The position numbers and the translations under genes are program-made. 64,000 bases of DNA. Source: Nymphaea colorata. Its lineage: Eukaryota > Streptophyta > Magnoliopsida > Nymphaeales > Nymphaeaceae. Of the stretch, positions 10,691 through 23,750 are shown in pieces (the first letter of the stretch is position 1; each line of letters begins with the position of its first letter). A model generated the notes under the pieces. That model did no database searches, was not told where the DNA came from, and saw only the letters and a program-made list of their open reading frames with translations. The stretch is from the NCBI RefSeq assembly GCF_008831285.2, contig NC_045139.1, forward strand, positions 8,464,204 through 8,528,203, in the 5' to 3' direction.

Positions 10691-12240
10691 TATACTTTCT
10701 CGATCTAAAAAAAATCAAACTGACAATTGAACTTTTTCTTCAACCCAACTAGATAGAGTAAGGGTAGATATTCGACCAGACCTAGCCAACTATGCTAAGG
10801 GTGGATAATATTGTGCTTACCCATCAGCCTAACCACTGTGTGGATAATATCGAACCTAACCAGTAACCAGCTACGCTAAAGACAGATGAGAAAGCTAGCT
10901 AGTGGAGCGGACAATGGAGCAAAGTGGAGCCTGGTAAAAGCTAGCGGCGGATAAGGGAGCAAATGAAGCGGGGGCGTGACTACGCGTGAGCTATGGATGA
11001 GCTTGAGCGCAATGCGAAGCAATGAAGCCAATAAAAACTGACAAGACCGCTGGCTGGTCTGTCTGAATTTGACAAGGTTGTGTCTTCTTTCTTTAACAAG
11101 CGTAATCACGTCTTTTTTTTTTAAATGATTATTTAGTATTCAGTAGGGGTTGGATGCTGATGCTCATCCTTATCTTTTTCAATGGAAGGCTGATTATCAT
11201 ACGGCCAGAATTATGAATTCAAATAAATACGAGGGGCTAAAGAGCAAAAATTTCCCTAAATCGAAAAAAACTAAAAAAGAAAGCTCAACCCTATAGAGTA
11301 AAAAAATGAAAATACCCTTATAAGATAAAATAAAAATAAACAATCCTCACAGAAAATAAATAAAAAATGTATTGACAAATATATACTAAAGGTGAAAAGA
11401 CAAAAAAGTCCTTAAACTGAAAAGAAAAAAAAAAACAAAGAACCAAGGACAAAAATGGAAGACTACAAAACTTGAAAGGTAGGGCAATATAGGCATGGAC
11501 GGCTAATTCAAAAGATGAAATCTCCTTATTGGGCCACCTTTCTCTCTTACCTAACGATTAATTTGGCTAGTTATAAAAAAATATTATCCAAGAGAAATTT
11601 TGGTTTCCATCTTCTCCATCTAACTTGTCGGCCGAAAATAAATGACAGTAATAGATGAAACAAATGAGAGCAGCATGACATAAAGCTGCAGGGTCACATT
11701 ATATCCATATAATTAGCCACATATATGGTAAAGAACGGATCAGAAAAATCCCCAGAAATATATAAAAGTGGATTACGTGCAAAAAGACCACGTCTCTTTC
11801 AAAGGATCAAGCTGAAATTAAGGCATATCACAAGATTGATCAACATGTAGGAATTTTGCTCTATTGCCTTCGCAAATTAACATTTCCAAAAGCATCGAAA
11901 ATTCCTAATGGCGTGACAAACTTTTCAATATTTTATAACTAAGGTGGAAGCGGGCGATGCAAAAAGTAATCAAACCTTGGTTTCTCTTAAGCCTAATTTC
12001 GAACCAGTTTAGCAAAGTTAGTTATGTGCGCCATACCTGTGCACCGAATTTCATGTGTCACACTATGGTTAATGACAAAATTAACCCTCGTTCACAAAAA
12101 AAAAAAGGTTTTTGGTAAAATAAAAATGAAAAAAAAATGATATAATTACAAAGGACACACTTTTTTTTTAAATCACAAAAACATAGCCCTTATATAGGAA
12201 AAATATGAACAGAAAAGCCATAATTTCTCTAAGTAATCTA
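10691..12240. other. Intergenic AT-rich region
   Basis: No gene recognised. A stretch near 10750-10870 has repeated CCAACTA / GGATAATAT wording; the rest is A-rich low-complexity sequence. Confidence 0.5.
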
Positions 12241-12770
12241 TAAAATCCAAATTATTTCAGTTAGGAACCAAGGCATAAAGTATAAAATATATAGACAAAA
12301 GCATTAACAAGGGCGTGAATGAACTTAGAAATTAGACACAGGTCTTTGCTATTCTAACTTCTGGCTAGAAAGTATATGTGGTGGACACCTAAAGAAGCAG
12401 TTTGAATATCATGTGCTTCTTGGCTATATTAATACCTACATACATCTGAAAACTTGGGTGACGCTGGTTTTCAAGGAATAGACAGTGTCCTCCTCGATCT
12501 TCTTCTTATTCTCCATTTGCAGAACGTACTCTCCGGTGGATCTGATACAGCATCGTCTCCCGTGATATGGGCAGTGGCTGAGCTGATGAGGAAACCTCCG
12601 ATGATGAAGCGAGTCGAAGATGAACTGCAGCTTAAGATCAAAGAGAAAGACTAAGTGGAAGAGAGTGACCAGTCTGTTTAAATGCTAATGACATAGACAT
12701 GAGCGAATCTCCTGGTTTAATTGTTCATACGTGTGAGTTGGTTCTCCTTACCCATCCCTACCATTGTCAC
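12240..12770 (+). pseudogene. CYP71-like P450 remnant (intron end plus gutted exon 2)
   Basis: The sequence from about 12330 to the acceptor at 12522 matches the intron of the P450 at 8.2 kb (shared GTCTTTGCTATTCTAAC and GAAAACTTGGGTGACGCTGG), showing a genomic duplicate, not a retrocopy. Exon 2 starts at 12523: NVLSGGSDTASSPVIWAVAE, then a stop at 12652 where the intact gene has Lys. About 10 bases on, at GAGTGACC, roughly 360 bp are missing compared with the intact gene, so ExxR, PERF and the haem loop are gone; the tail NANDIDMSESPG resumes near 12683 in another frame. Exon 1 is absent. It cannot make a P450. Confidence 0.88.
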
Positions 12771-13949
12771 ATATATAGTGTACCAGTATTATATGGTGAA
12801 GAATTTCTACAAAGTTGTATTTCTTAGAAATATCTTGAAAAAATTTCGACAAATTTTTAAAAAATGTAAGACATTTAATAAATCCTAAAAATTATAAAAA
12901 ATAATATAAAATTTTCACGTTTTTTATTTTCTGGTGTTTTTTTTAAAAAGACTTGTCTTATTTCTCGAGTATTATACCTGTCTTTTTCGAACAATGAGTG
13001 TTTTGTATAACAATGATCCTTGCTGACCATGTACATCCAATTGAGTCAACCCGTGCTGCCCTTGTTTTCCGGACCTCTCATGCACTTGAATATGAGTCAT
13101 GTAGCACTGCACCAACAGTGTGAGAACCCTCCTAATTTCAGATTGCTTAAGGGAGTCTTTATGTTATGAATATATGATGAACTATATAAGAATAAATAAA
13201 TGTAAGAGAGAATTGCAATCTTTTGTTTGCCTTATGGATGTTTTATATGCTGGATGTGTGCAAGTGAGTTGGAAATCAAGCTAGCGTGGTGCACCTTTCT
13301 GCCCAAAGAATCGTAGCTGCTTGCCAACTTTCATAACTGGGCACGATGCGTTTAAGAAATGCAGAGAATCGGAGAAGAAGAAACAAACTCATACGAGCAT
13401 GTATAAATAGGGTTTTCTTTTTCTGCAACATTCATCACCTGAATCAATATTGTCAATACACAATCACCAAAATCAATATTGTCAATATACAAACGAAAAT
13501 CATGTCCAATCCCAGACTGGTAAACCAAAGAAACGAGAATGAAATAACAAAAACCAGTTTCATCTTTCCCAGTTTGGGGGTCGCGTGTCTTACCATTTGT
13601 AGTTTAGGAGGATAGCAATTATGAATTCAACTGGAGTCATGCTTCATATGTTCTGCCTACCGGACTAGCTACATTACACTCCTTGAGACAAGTACTCTAC
13701 TAGCACAATTAAGAAACAACTATTTATTATAAAAAGTAAATGCTGGTGAGATGTAGATTGGCTGAGGGAAATGAGATTTTTTCTAATGTTTAGATCTACT
13801 GAAACATCATTCAACTTGATTTTTCTCTAACGTAACGGCATGTTGCCAACATGAGATACTTGAAGAGTGGGTTAACTTCCTATCAATTGTCCATTCATGG
13901 CCATGACATGGGCCAAGATCAGAAATCTAAGCTGTCTGATGTCGTTTTG
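12771..13949. other. 3' flank of the P450 remnant
   Basis: The segment near 13140-13290 resembles the 3' flanks of the P450 genes at 8.2 and 17.1 kb. No other gene seen; a short plus frame at 13346-13615 has no recognisable domain. Confidence 0.5.
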
Positions 13950-14530
13950 TGAGTTTGCACCTATATCGGGGAATCATGAACCTTCCGTAGTTTAAAAAGT
14001 AGAAGCGGTAGTCAAAGCTAGGAAAACATTTCCAGCTTGATACATTTGATTGGATATGTGGCTGCATCTAATAGCTGAATGGTTTTCTTCCCGAAATATT
14101 TGGCAAATCACACAGTCTTTTTTGAAGAATTTTCTTGAATTTCCATGAGTTGCGATTTGTGGTTTGTATTTGAGCCTTGATTGTCCTGGGCTTTGTGAGA
14201 AGGTCGGTGCTCATTTTGAGTAAAACCTCATCATTTTGAGGAGAAATTTTATAAATATTCTTGTATTGTCCCACAAAAGCTAGCAATGTTCTGATTTGGT
14301 CTGACGTTTAGTCCCTGAAAATTTCTAAAAGTATCTTAGCTTTGGAGGAGACCAACATGTTGTTTGTAGGTGGGAATATGAGGTTTCATCACGTCAATAA
14401 CAGAAGATTCATTCTCAGTACCTAAACCATTCAACAATGTGAAAACCATTTGTTTGTTGCTAACATCTTTCGTGAGAAAGTTGTGTGCACCATGGTCGTG
14501 TAGGCAACACATATGCAACCACACAAAAGA
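13950..14530 (-). pseudogene. Ty1/copia gag remnant
   Basis: On the minus strand, MVFTLLNGLGTENESSV followed by LLQS resembles the UBN2-type gag core of copia elements (LLNGLGPEYESFV pattern). Further along, CVICQIF with ENHSAIRC, read across a frameshift, resembles a copia CCHC zinc knuckle. Several stops and shifts break the frame. No LTR was located around it. Confidence 0.55.
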
Positions 14531-16513
14531 AGGTGAGAGTTAGGGTATATTAGAGACTTTTCATAGACCAGAAGTCTTATTACATAGGGTGGTGCACAAT
14601 TTTTGGTGCTCCAGCTTCATTTTCCCATATTGCATACTTTTGACTATGTGAGTTTGACCCAACTTTGACTCCACTTGCTTTTGACTATTTACGTGGACCT
14701 TTGGCACTGTTACTATTTCATGAATCTGCATTGAAAACTTTACTACTTTACTATAGTATTTTATGAACTCGAGTTAATCTTTGAGGCAGGTTTATGATCA
14801 CATGTTAACATTTTGTCCTTATTGTCAAATGGCCTCAGCCCATGAATTGTTTGATGACTTTTATAGGAGGCCGACCGGACATGAGATGTAAGAAAGGTGT
14901 ATGTCACTCTCTCAAGAGGAGTGGTCCTAGTAGTGTAGATCTGGCATGAATTACACAGATGTTCGGCTTAAATGATACCGCTGGTCTAGTACCTAATGGG
15001 GATAACCAATACAATACATGATGTATGTAAGGATGTCAACAGATCAAATTCAAATTGGATATACTTTTAATTATATCTAATTTTTCGAATGTTTGCGTGT
15101 TCACGTCGAAGTCGGATTAAATAAAAATGAGAAAACTTACGATATCCGAGCCCAAATCCGATTTGACAATACGAATTCGGTTTTGAAGTTATCAGAATCT
15201 GAATCAATATTCTAAACCGAATCAGACTAGCTCACTTTCAAAATATAAGAATATTGGATATAAGATAAAAACTAAATAACACAGCAAATGGTAGAAAGAT
15301 ACTGACGACCAATAGACCTGAAGTATAAAGTAAGCAAACCAGAAGTCACCCGGCCTCGAAGTTATTAGTTGTGAAGTCCTGTCTAAACTGTCTGTTAGAG
15401 ATTGGCGTTTGGTGATGTTAACCTTCCATTTTGAAGAAACAAGGCCAGATTCCAGCTGAGGTATAGATGGCAACCAATACTTTTTACACTATTATAGGTG
15501 TTTTTCCGTGTTGCTAAAACTTGGGATGCAGGGTTACCTGGAAAGAGCATACACGTTTAACAGAGATCATATCCATTTCCAGGAAATATAATTTTTTTTG
15601 GACTATTCTCATTCTATGAATTGCATTATGGAAATAGACATTCTATATATTGGTCGTTCCATAGAAATACAAAGGGTATTCATGTTGAGCAAAAAAAGGG
15701 GGAGGGACCATTTTGGTCAAATTTCTCTTCCATGCAAAATTAATGCTTATAAAAATTCAATGTTACTACCAATCAAACAGTAAAAAAAAAATCTAGAAAC
15801 GTTTAAACTTGTCCATTTCTGCTCAATTTTCAATTCCAAGTTTTAGTGTAGACATTGTTCTTGAAAACTTTTTCTGAAAAATGCTTTTGATCTAAAAAGC
15901 TTTGAGGGCCATCAAATGCTTTTATCAGCATGTAGGTCTTTTTCTAGCATTGAGTATGCAACTCTTTCTAGCCGCCATGCTGATATGACAAGGGACCGCT
16001 ATGTTGTTATTATATATTGCAAGGAGACAGACATTTGTAGGGCCCGAGCTTCTTCAACCTAAACAAAACCACCGGAGCCGGGAATACCATCTAGCTTTGG
16101 TCCGGATTATGGTAAAGCTATCTGATTCATTCAATGGTACTAATTTACTACAGTTAAAATAACAGAAATCTAAGATTGACACAAATATGCACTAGGGAAA
16201 AAAAAGTAGAGAAAGAGGGGGATGTTGGGGCATTTTGGGGGTTTTAGAAAAGACTTTTTTTTTTTTTAACTTTTAACATTTTTTTTTTGTCTTTGTGAGA
16301 CTTTTCTTTTTTGCTAATTAAGGGTATTTTGGTCATTATATCACCCAATGCATAATTTTTTTTGTATTCAAAGCAGTGCATATAACCAGTTTTGCACCAA
16401 GCACCAACACCCTTAGCACTGAAGCTGCTTATACGCACAGAGCTTGGCAACACCTTGGTCAGCTAAATGGGAATCTTCCTACAAAGACCAAAAAGATAAA
16501 GCAAAGGTCAAGC
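14531..16513. other. Intergenic region with diverged repeats
   Basis: No gene recognised. The part near 15030-15240 is rich in ATCCGA / TTCGGAT-type words and resembles 52180-52920 and 49190-49300, suggesting a scattered repeat family of unknown type. Confidence 0.45.
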
Positions 16514-16783
16514 TAGTGTTTGAATGACACACTCCAATAACTTGTTTTAGTAAAAACCATTTTTTTTTTATTACCAGGTTAAAAAGCTAGTTTTGTAAAC
16601 TTAGTTTCCATGTTTAGTTTGGTTTAAAGGTGAAAAACAATTTTGCCTGAAAAACTTGGGGGACAGCAGTTTTTTCATGCCCTTTATAAAATTAAGTTCC
16701 AATCATTCTTGAAATTAGGTTTTTGGTAAAACCTGGTTTTGGGTCTCAAAGCTTGGTGTCAGGTTGTCATCCAAATGTCTCTA
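16514..16783. mobile_element. Short TIR element related to the one at 6.4 kb
   Basis: Left end GTGTTTGAATGACAC and right end GTCATCCAAATGTCTC are inverted matches (GTTTGAATGACA against GTTTGGATGACA after complement correction for one internal change). The interior shares AAAACCTGGTTTT and TTTTGCCTGA wording with the larger element at 6380-7508. No coding capacity, about 270 bp. No certain target duplication. Confidence 0.5.
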
Positions 16784-17018
16784 AAAGTCTAAAAAAATAT
16801 TTTTTATATACTTAAAATGGCTCAACTCTTCCTTCTTCTTTTTTTATGCAACTCCTAGTGAATGAGTGTGAAATGACTAAAATACCCTTACTTAAGGCTA
16901 AAAAAAACTTTTTAAAAATTTTAAAAATGATTACGAAAAAGTTTAAACTGGACATTGCTCTCTGTTTTACTATACTTTGTGTGTCTGTGCGCGCAACTCA
17001 ATCTCCTCCCCCTAACAG

Positions 17019-17026
17019 TATATAAG
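17019..17026 (+). promoter_or_regulatory. Possible TATA box of the P450 at 17.1 kb
   Basis: TATATAAG, 35 bases before the ATG. This would leave a very short 5' leader, so either the leader is only a few bases or another TATA box is used. Confidence 0.4.
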
Positions 17027-17060
17027 CTCGTTCAAGTCATTCAAAAAGTGTTGCACCCAC

Positions 17061-18851
17061 ATGGCTCCTTCCTTTCTCCTCCACCAGCTTGGTTCTTCAT
17101 CCGTCTTAGCACTTCTTCTTCCCCTGTTTCTCACTTATGTTCTTCTGCTAAGAAGATGGAAACAGCATACTTCAGTTGAGCGGCTTCCTCCAGGGCCATG
17201 GCAGCTCCCAATCATCGGCAACCTGCACCAATTGGGTGCACTTCCTCACCGCTCTCTCCACCATCTATCTCAGAAACACGGCCCCCTCATGTTCCTCAAG
17301 CTTGGGCAACTCCCCACCTATGTCGTTTCGTCGGCGGAGGTCGCGAGAGAGATCATGAAGACCCATGACGCCATATTCGCGAGCAGGCCAGTGCTTGCTG
17401 CCTTCCTTGTTCTTTCCCATGGTTGCTCGGACGTTGCCTTTTCCCCATACAGCGAGGTATGGCGCTACTTGAGGAAGATATTCGTCAGGTACCTCTCAGG
17501 CTCGAGGAGAACTCTCTCATTCCAGTCCGTGAGAGAGGAGGAAGTGGGCCTCATGGTTGATGCCATCTCTCGTTCCGCTGGCCCTGTTAATCTCAGCCAC
17601 TTGCTTCATTCTCTTAATAATAACATAATCTGTAGAGTTGGCCTTGGTAAGAAATTTAATCAGCAAGGATATGACCAGAAAGGCAGGTTCCATGATACTC
17701 TGGAGACAACCAGGGACTTGCTTGGAGGGTTTAGCCTGGGTGATCTCTTCCCATCCATCAAGTGGGTGGATTGGCTCACTGGACTGCAGCTCAGGCTGAG
17801 AAGGAATTTCCATGAATTGGATCGTGTTTTCGATGAAGTGATCAGTGATCATTCTGATCCACAGAGGCGATCCAAGGAAAAGGACTTCGTCGATGCGTTG
17901 CTTGAAGCTCAAAAGGATGAAAGCCAGGAGATCCCTCTTACCACAAACCGCATCAAAGGATTACTTTTTGTCTGTATCTTCACTCGGTTGCCTCTTGCAA
18001 AATCATTTAAGCGCCCCGTTGAGATGCATGTTTTATTTACTTTCTTTGTGCCAACAATCAAACCAATTAGTTTTTAACCTGCAAGAAAGCTGCATATTTC
18101 ATTTTTATAGCAACAACTCGAAAGATCATATACTGCTTCTTGGCTATAATATCTTTGTATTACTTCTAAAACTTGGAGGATGCTGGTTTTCAATAACCTA
18201 ACCGAGTGATCTTCTGATTTTCTCCATTTGCAGAACGTGCTCCTTGGCGGATCCGATACATCGTCGTCTGCCGTGGTGTGGGCAATGGCCGAGCTGATGA
18301 GGAAACCTCAGGTGATGAAGCAAGTCCAGGATGAAGTTCGACTTAAGATCAAAGGGAAAGATAAGGTGGAAGAGAGTGATCTTCACCAACTTCAGTTTCT
18401 TAAGTTGGTGATGAAGGAGACCCTAAGGTTGCATCCACCAGCACCAACGGCTGTTCATCGAATCTCTATGCGCGAGTGCACTCTTGACGGCCATATCATC
18501 CCAGACCAAGCGATCATCATTGTAAATGTCTGGTCGATAATGAGAGACCCCAATTCATGGGAGAACCCAGAAGAGTTTCGGCCCGAGAGATTCATCGATA
18601 ATCCAGTTGACTACAAGGGCCAAGATTTTGTGTTTATACCGTTCGGTTCAGGTAGAAGGATTTGTCCGGGTCTCCATATGGGAGTGACAGTCGTCGAGCT
18701 CTCGCTTGCTAATCTTCTCTACCGTTTCAATTGGAGTTTACCAGATGGGCTGAACACTGATGACATAGACATGGACGAATCTCCTGGTATAACTGTGCAT
18801 AAGAAGTCTGAGTTGGTTCTCATTGCCCATCCTTACACACCATCCAGTTGA
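17061..18851 (+). CDS. Cytochrome P450, CYP71-like, intact (508 aa, two exons)
   Basis: ER-anchored haem monooxygenase. Exons 17061-17969 and 18234-18851; the 264-bp intron is phase 0 and sits at the same codon as in the gene at 8.2 kb (LLF, then NVLLGG). Landmarks: hydrophobic anchor at about 10-30; hinge RLPPGPWQLPIIGN; helix-C WRYLRK (Trp134, Arg135); I-helix GGSDTSSSA; KETLR at 364-368; PERF at 420-423; haem loop FGSGRRICPG with Cys447. No stop or shift was seen. It shares most of its length with the gene at 8.2 kb and has the same size, so the two are tandem paralogues. After ExxR the usual PxxPxxVPR becomes PAPTAVHR, a change in substrate-recognition site 5, suggesting the paralogues act on different substrates or positions. 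The enzyme class is sure; the substrate is unknown. Confidence 0.93.
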
Positions 18852-21800
18852 ATCAGCTTGTGTTGCTATGTCGCGCTGGCCTCCCATGCACTTGAATGAG
18901 AATTATAGTGATAGCGTACGAAGACTGTGAGAGATGCTTTGCAATTGAGAAATCAATCAAATAACTTTAGGGAATGTTCAAGCTATGTTACAACTACTTA
19001 TATGTCATGAACTATATATTATATGAATGTTTTAAAAAAAGAATTGCAATCTTTTATTTGATGTTTGTTATGTCCCATATGCTGGACGTTGTCAGAGTTG
19101 CAAATAGACCGTTGCATTAATGATGGATGATACTATACTAGTAGAAATACTTAGCAAATTTATGTGAGGAGCCCACACCAGCCCACGTGCCTCGACCTCT
19201 ATTTGGCCTCTATGAAGAAAATTTCCTGAAGTTTCTTTGGAAGTTACTTGTCACCACCCACGAAAAATCTTGGCCAGGCTGCTTTATGATGGATGTCATT
19301 TTCAGTGCCATAAAATTTCGTTGAGATTTTATGAGCAATCAAGTTTTATATACGTATTCTAGTTTGCTAGGCTTCAACAGTCAAACGGACGGTCTCTCGC
19401 GATGAATGCAGATCCAAACAAACATACACAATGTGATAATTTGGTTCATACATGCAACTCAGAATTGGCGTTTAATTTTGCCAAGAGAGACTTAAGTGCG
19501 GTTTGATTATTTTGCTTAGAGGCAGGCTTCTATATATAAAAGGCGTGAAACATAATCTCGTAAGAGTCTTAACAGAAGTCTCCTTTTAACGATTATTCTC
19601 ATCCGTATTTTCCATATGATAAACATATCAGTCTCTCTTATATATACCATAGACCGTAGAGGTTGATCATGGTTTCCCCATGAAGATTCAACAATACGTG
19701 AATTGGAAAGAATCAACAGTCATCTTCCTGATCTTCAGTTTGTCAAGTGGGCGACCAAAATAACATGTTATCCCTTTTCATATGAACGAAGGCATGATTT
19801 GGAGCAAGTTGCAGGATGTTTACGAGTGGGTATTTTGAAATGATTGAAAAATAATTTGGAAAATAAGAAGCCAGTATTAGTCACAGCGAATTAATGTGCT
19901 ACTTAATTTGAAGGTGTTTTAGTCATTCTTGCTCGTAAACTTGGTTTAAATTTAACATAATTAAACCTTGGTGAAACTTAAAGAAGTATGTTTTCCATTA
20001 ACTCTGCAAAAAGTTTAGAATATATCGTACAGTTTGCGTTAGTCTTCACCCGAGATCTTCACTGTGAAGTTCCGAACTCCTGCGTGATTCAGACTGTCAG
20101 GTATCCAAAGAAGATAAAAACAATTCAGCGAGGAAATCAAATTTGTGAAACAATGATGTAGTTGGCCGAAGGGGCATAGTTCAAACGGGGTGAGTTTGGG
20201 GCATGTGTAAGCGATGTGTCTCTGGTTCCATTCATGGAGGGTTGTGCCCTTATATCATAAGGTAAGGAACGAAGCTAGTTGTATACACAGACTTTTGCAC
20301 AGCTGGTTATACACAGACTTTTGCACCTCTGTCTATGTAACTTAGAAACTAAAACGAGGCACCCGAGTACACAACCATGGCTCCACAAGAAATTGGACCT
20401 CAGTATCTTGCCACCTGGTGTCGATCATGAGAGAATGATGAGGCTTTAGCTCTCGTTATTAATTCTCCAACCCAGCGGCCATACTTGACGAGACTTTGGT
20501 GATAGGAAAAGGAAGGCATCGGGCTCTCGGCGCAGTCAGTCATGAAGATTGCTGCAAGCTGATAAAGCAATGAGAGCAATGGCAAGGTCCCTCCCGCGTT
20601 TGTCTGGCAGACTTCCGTTGGCTTAATCAAGACCGCAAGGGCCATAACAAATGCAGGTCAGGTATGATTTGTCGCCTTTCACTTTTGTCCTTACTAGGAC
20701 AAATTTCAACGGCAATAAATTGGCTTCTGCATATATTGCGGACACGTTGTTCGCTCCTTGAGTAGAATTCGGGCCGCCCTCAATGACAGGTGCCTCTACA
20801 AAAGTGTTCTAGTACAATCACGGGGACCTGCCAATTTTCGAGCACACGCGCCCTCACATAGCAGCGACATCTTGCCATGTCTAAGTTAAGGGCGGATACA
20901 GACTTGGACATTGACAAGCACGGCACACACAGCAGGGACACCTAGTCAGGAATTTTTTTTTTTCTTTTAATTCGAGTTATAGTTTTAAAATTTTAACAGA
21001 AGAATATATTAAAATTTATAAATAAACTTTTCAATTTTTTTAAAATTTGAGAAAAGAGTTCTCAGTAGGTGGAACTAAGATTTTTTTTTAAAGCAAGCTA
21101 AACGGTTCACCCAATTAATTCCATTAAGATCAAATAATTTGTTGGAGTGGAGCCACGGCCCAAGCAAGCCCCTCCCTCTACCCCTTACACACACACTCTC
21201 TTTCTTCTACATCTTGCATGTCAATCGATATTAACAAGCACAACACACACTCTCTCTTTTCCTCTCTATATCTCTCTCCAATTTAAGGTATTGTTTCTTG
21301 TGCTGCAAATGGAGAAGAAGTGATGGATTAGTTGATCTGTTGTGTGAGCTCCAACATTGAGACACTCATCAGCTTTGGATCCTGGGGATGTAGGAAGTAG
21401 GGGCTTTCTTTCGAGGCACCAACGTAACGCTTGCAAAGTAAAGCAATAGAGATTTGCTCGTACAAAACACTCGCACCTTTTTAATAACATTAATGTAAAA
21501 GCTCTCACAATTTAACGAAATGTTAGGATCGCTGTCATGTCACGTCACAAGCAACACCTTATGTTTTAAGGATGGTTTGTACAAAAAAAAAAGAAAACTC
21601 ACTAAATACAAGGCTTTGCTCTCGATGTAACATGACATGATTGCACAAAGCACTCCAGTTTCAGTGTCCATGCCTTGACATGCAAAGCTCGACTGCAGGC
21701 ATAAGAGAAATTGAAGGCCTTCGATCACTCACTAGGAAAAACTCATTTTCTCAACAATCGAGTGTTTACTATGCATGACTTAAATTGCTACTAGAAGCTT

Positions 21801-22845
21801 GCTAAGCGATGAAGCCCGCTGGCCTCACAGGGAAGCCATATGGTAAGTATATTTACGAAGGAACAAACTACAAAATAAGACAAGTAGGGCTTGACATATT
21901 TAAGGAAAATGCCAGGGGGCCCTTAGATGACAACCTAAGATAAAGTCTAATTATCATTTAAGCTCCCCCAGAAATCTATTAAAAACCAGGAAAATTATAA
22001 ACATATGATTGTGAAAATTTCAAACAAAAAAATGCTCATAAGTTTGACTAAGAAACCAAAAACATGCTTTAGTTTCACGATAAGTTTCACAAATAATGAT
22101 GTGTTTAATTCAAAAAGTTATCAAAAGTGAGTCTAAATTCAAAATCCTTTTGGAAGCGCGTCTATAAGTTTGAAAAATTTTCAAAGGGACGTTCAAAGTT
22201 TGAAAATGAATTGAAACCGTAGGAAATTCATAAAAAAACTCTAGACATAGAAATTTCTCGTATTTCCAGCAGATCTTTGAAGGCACAAACATGCTGTTAA
22301 AAGCTTAAAACTGTTCATGCCAAATCCGTTTCTGCAAACAATATTTCCAAGTAGGAAAAAAACACAAAATAATGAAGGAATCGATGAGACGGACACATCT
22401 TTATAAGTTTCGAGAGGTTTGACAAAAGAATAGTGGTTTTCTGGTGATAAATTTGGGCTATGTTTGATAGCCATGGATGAGTCGATCTCAGATGGGAGGC
22501 TACCTTATATTTTAAGACCATGGGTCTGAAGTTCGACCACTCCTTAATTTCTCGGACCACAAATCCGTGGCTTTCACAAGGTAAACACGTATTTGAGATT
22601 CCCAGTCGAGAAATGTACTGATTGTTTAAGCTGTTGATTTAATACAACGTGAATATAAAAACAGCGTCAGATCAAAGATCCAAGAGCCTTGGTATCCTAC
22701 GATGTACTACGTAGAACATTGCACAACTCAATAAAGGTTATAGGAGATCCGCGTTTAAACAAGAATGGCAAAGACCATATATATTAATAGATTTTGATTT
22801 AGAAAAGGAGAGCACAACAAACAGATTCGGCCTTCACCGCCAATA
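18852..22845. other. Intergenic region
   Basis: Begins with a 3' flank shared with the other plus-strand P450s (near 18960-19110). No gene recognised. Near 20940-21190 is an AT-rich stretch ending GGAGTGGAGCCACGGC, similar in style to 53740-53790 and probably the same repeat family. A short minus frame at 20400-20645 has no known domain. Confidence 0.5.
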
Positions 22846-22899
22846 ACCTCCCTTGAGAGGAAGCAGAGAGAGAGAGATAGAGAGAGCAGGGAAGACAGA

Positions 22900-22990
22900 G
22901 ATCCACCTTGCAAATAACTGGTAATCCTGTGATTCATGAGCGAACCAAACATGTTGAAATCTACTGCCATCATCTCATCGAAAGCAGACG
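22900..22990 (+). pseudogene. Copia RNase H fragment
   Basis: Reads ALQITGNPVIHERTKHVEIY, the conserved end of copia RNase H. It is the duplicated partner of the longer fragment at 34450-34750. Confidence 0.7.
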
Positions 22991-23750
22991 TTTTGGGAAA
23001 GTCCTGGCAAGTGAACAGATTCCTTTTCTTTAGTCCAAAGTCCAAACTGAGCTTGTTCAATCCATACGCTCCTTACACGGTCTCTTGAAACAGTATTAGC
23101 AAGAGCATGTCAGGTTGTATCACATGTTGCTGCTCTGTAATTACAGTAGCGTAGGTGCTGCTACTGGAAGGATTCATTCATTTGCATTATACAAAGTATA
23201 AATCATGTATTAGTCTCCCAAAGAGGCCATATGAATTCTGGTTACCTTTCTTTTCAGCACAGTGATCACTTTCCTCTCCTTCTCGTTCTCTGTCCTGCCA
23301 TGTTCTTTAACAGATTGCTGTGTTTATCGTTGAGTCTGCTTGACGCTGCCCAACTGCGTTTTTACTAGCTCGGCTCTTTCACACAGCGAACGTAGTCTTG
23401 TCACCATTGCATGTGGCCTTCAATGGTTCAGTCTCCTCCAACGGCTTCAAATTACAGAGGCCATCCTTATTTTGCTTCGTTAAGGCGCACAGTGCAACAG
23501 AATCCTTCACACAATAATGTGTCTAATAAAATTCAAATTTGACATTATTGTCTTAACAAAATTTCTACACCATAAGGCTGGAATACTTAAGATATTAACA
23601 TGAAAAAGTTCTATTCGAGTTACGCAAGCTTCATAGTCCATATATTATTAGGATTTAAAAATCCCAAATATTTTTAGATGTTTTGGAACACCACATTAAC
23701 TTAGTTACACTAGCTAGTCCCATTTTATGCTACGCCAAATACAAAGTCCT

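Noticed and set aside
20400-20645. Minus-strand open frame of 81 codons
   Set aside because: Reads somewhat protein-like but matches nothing I know, and has no neighbouring exon.
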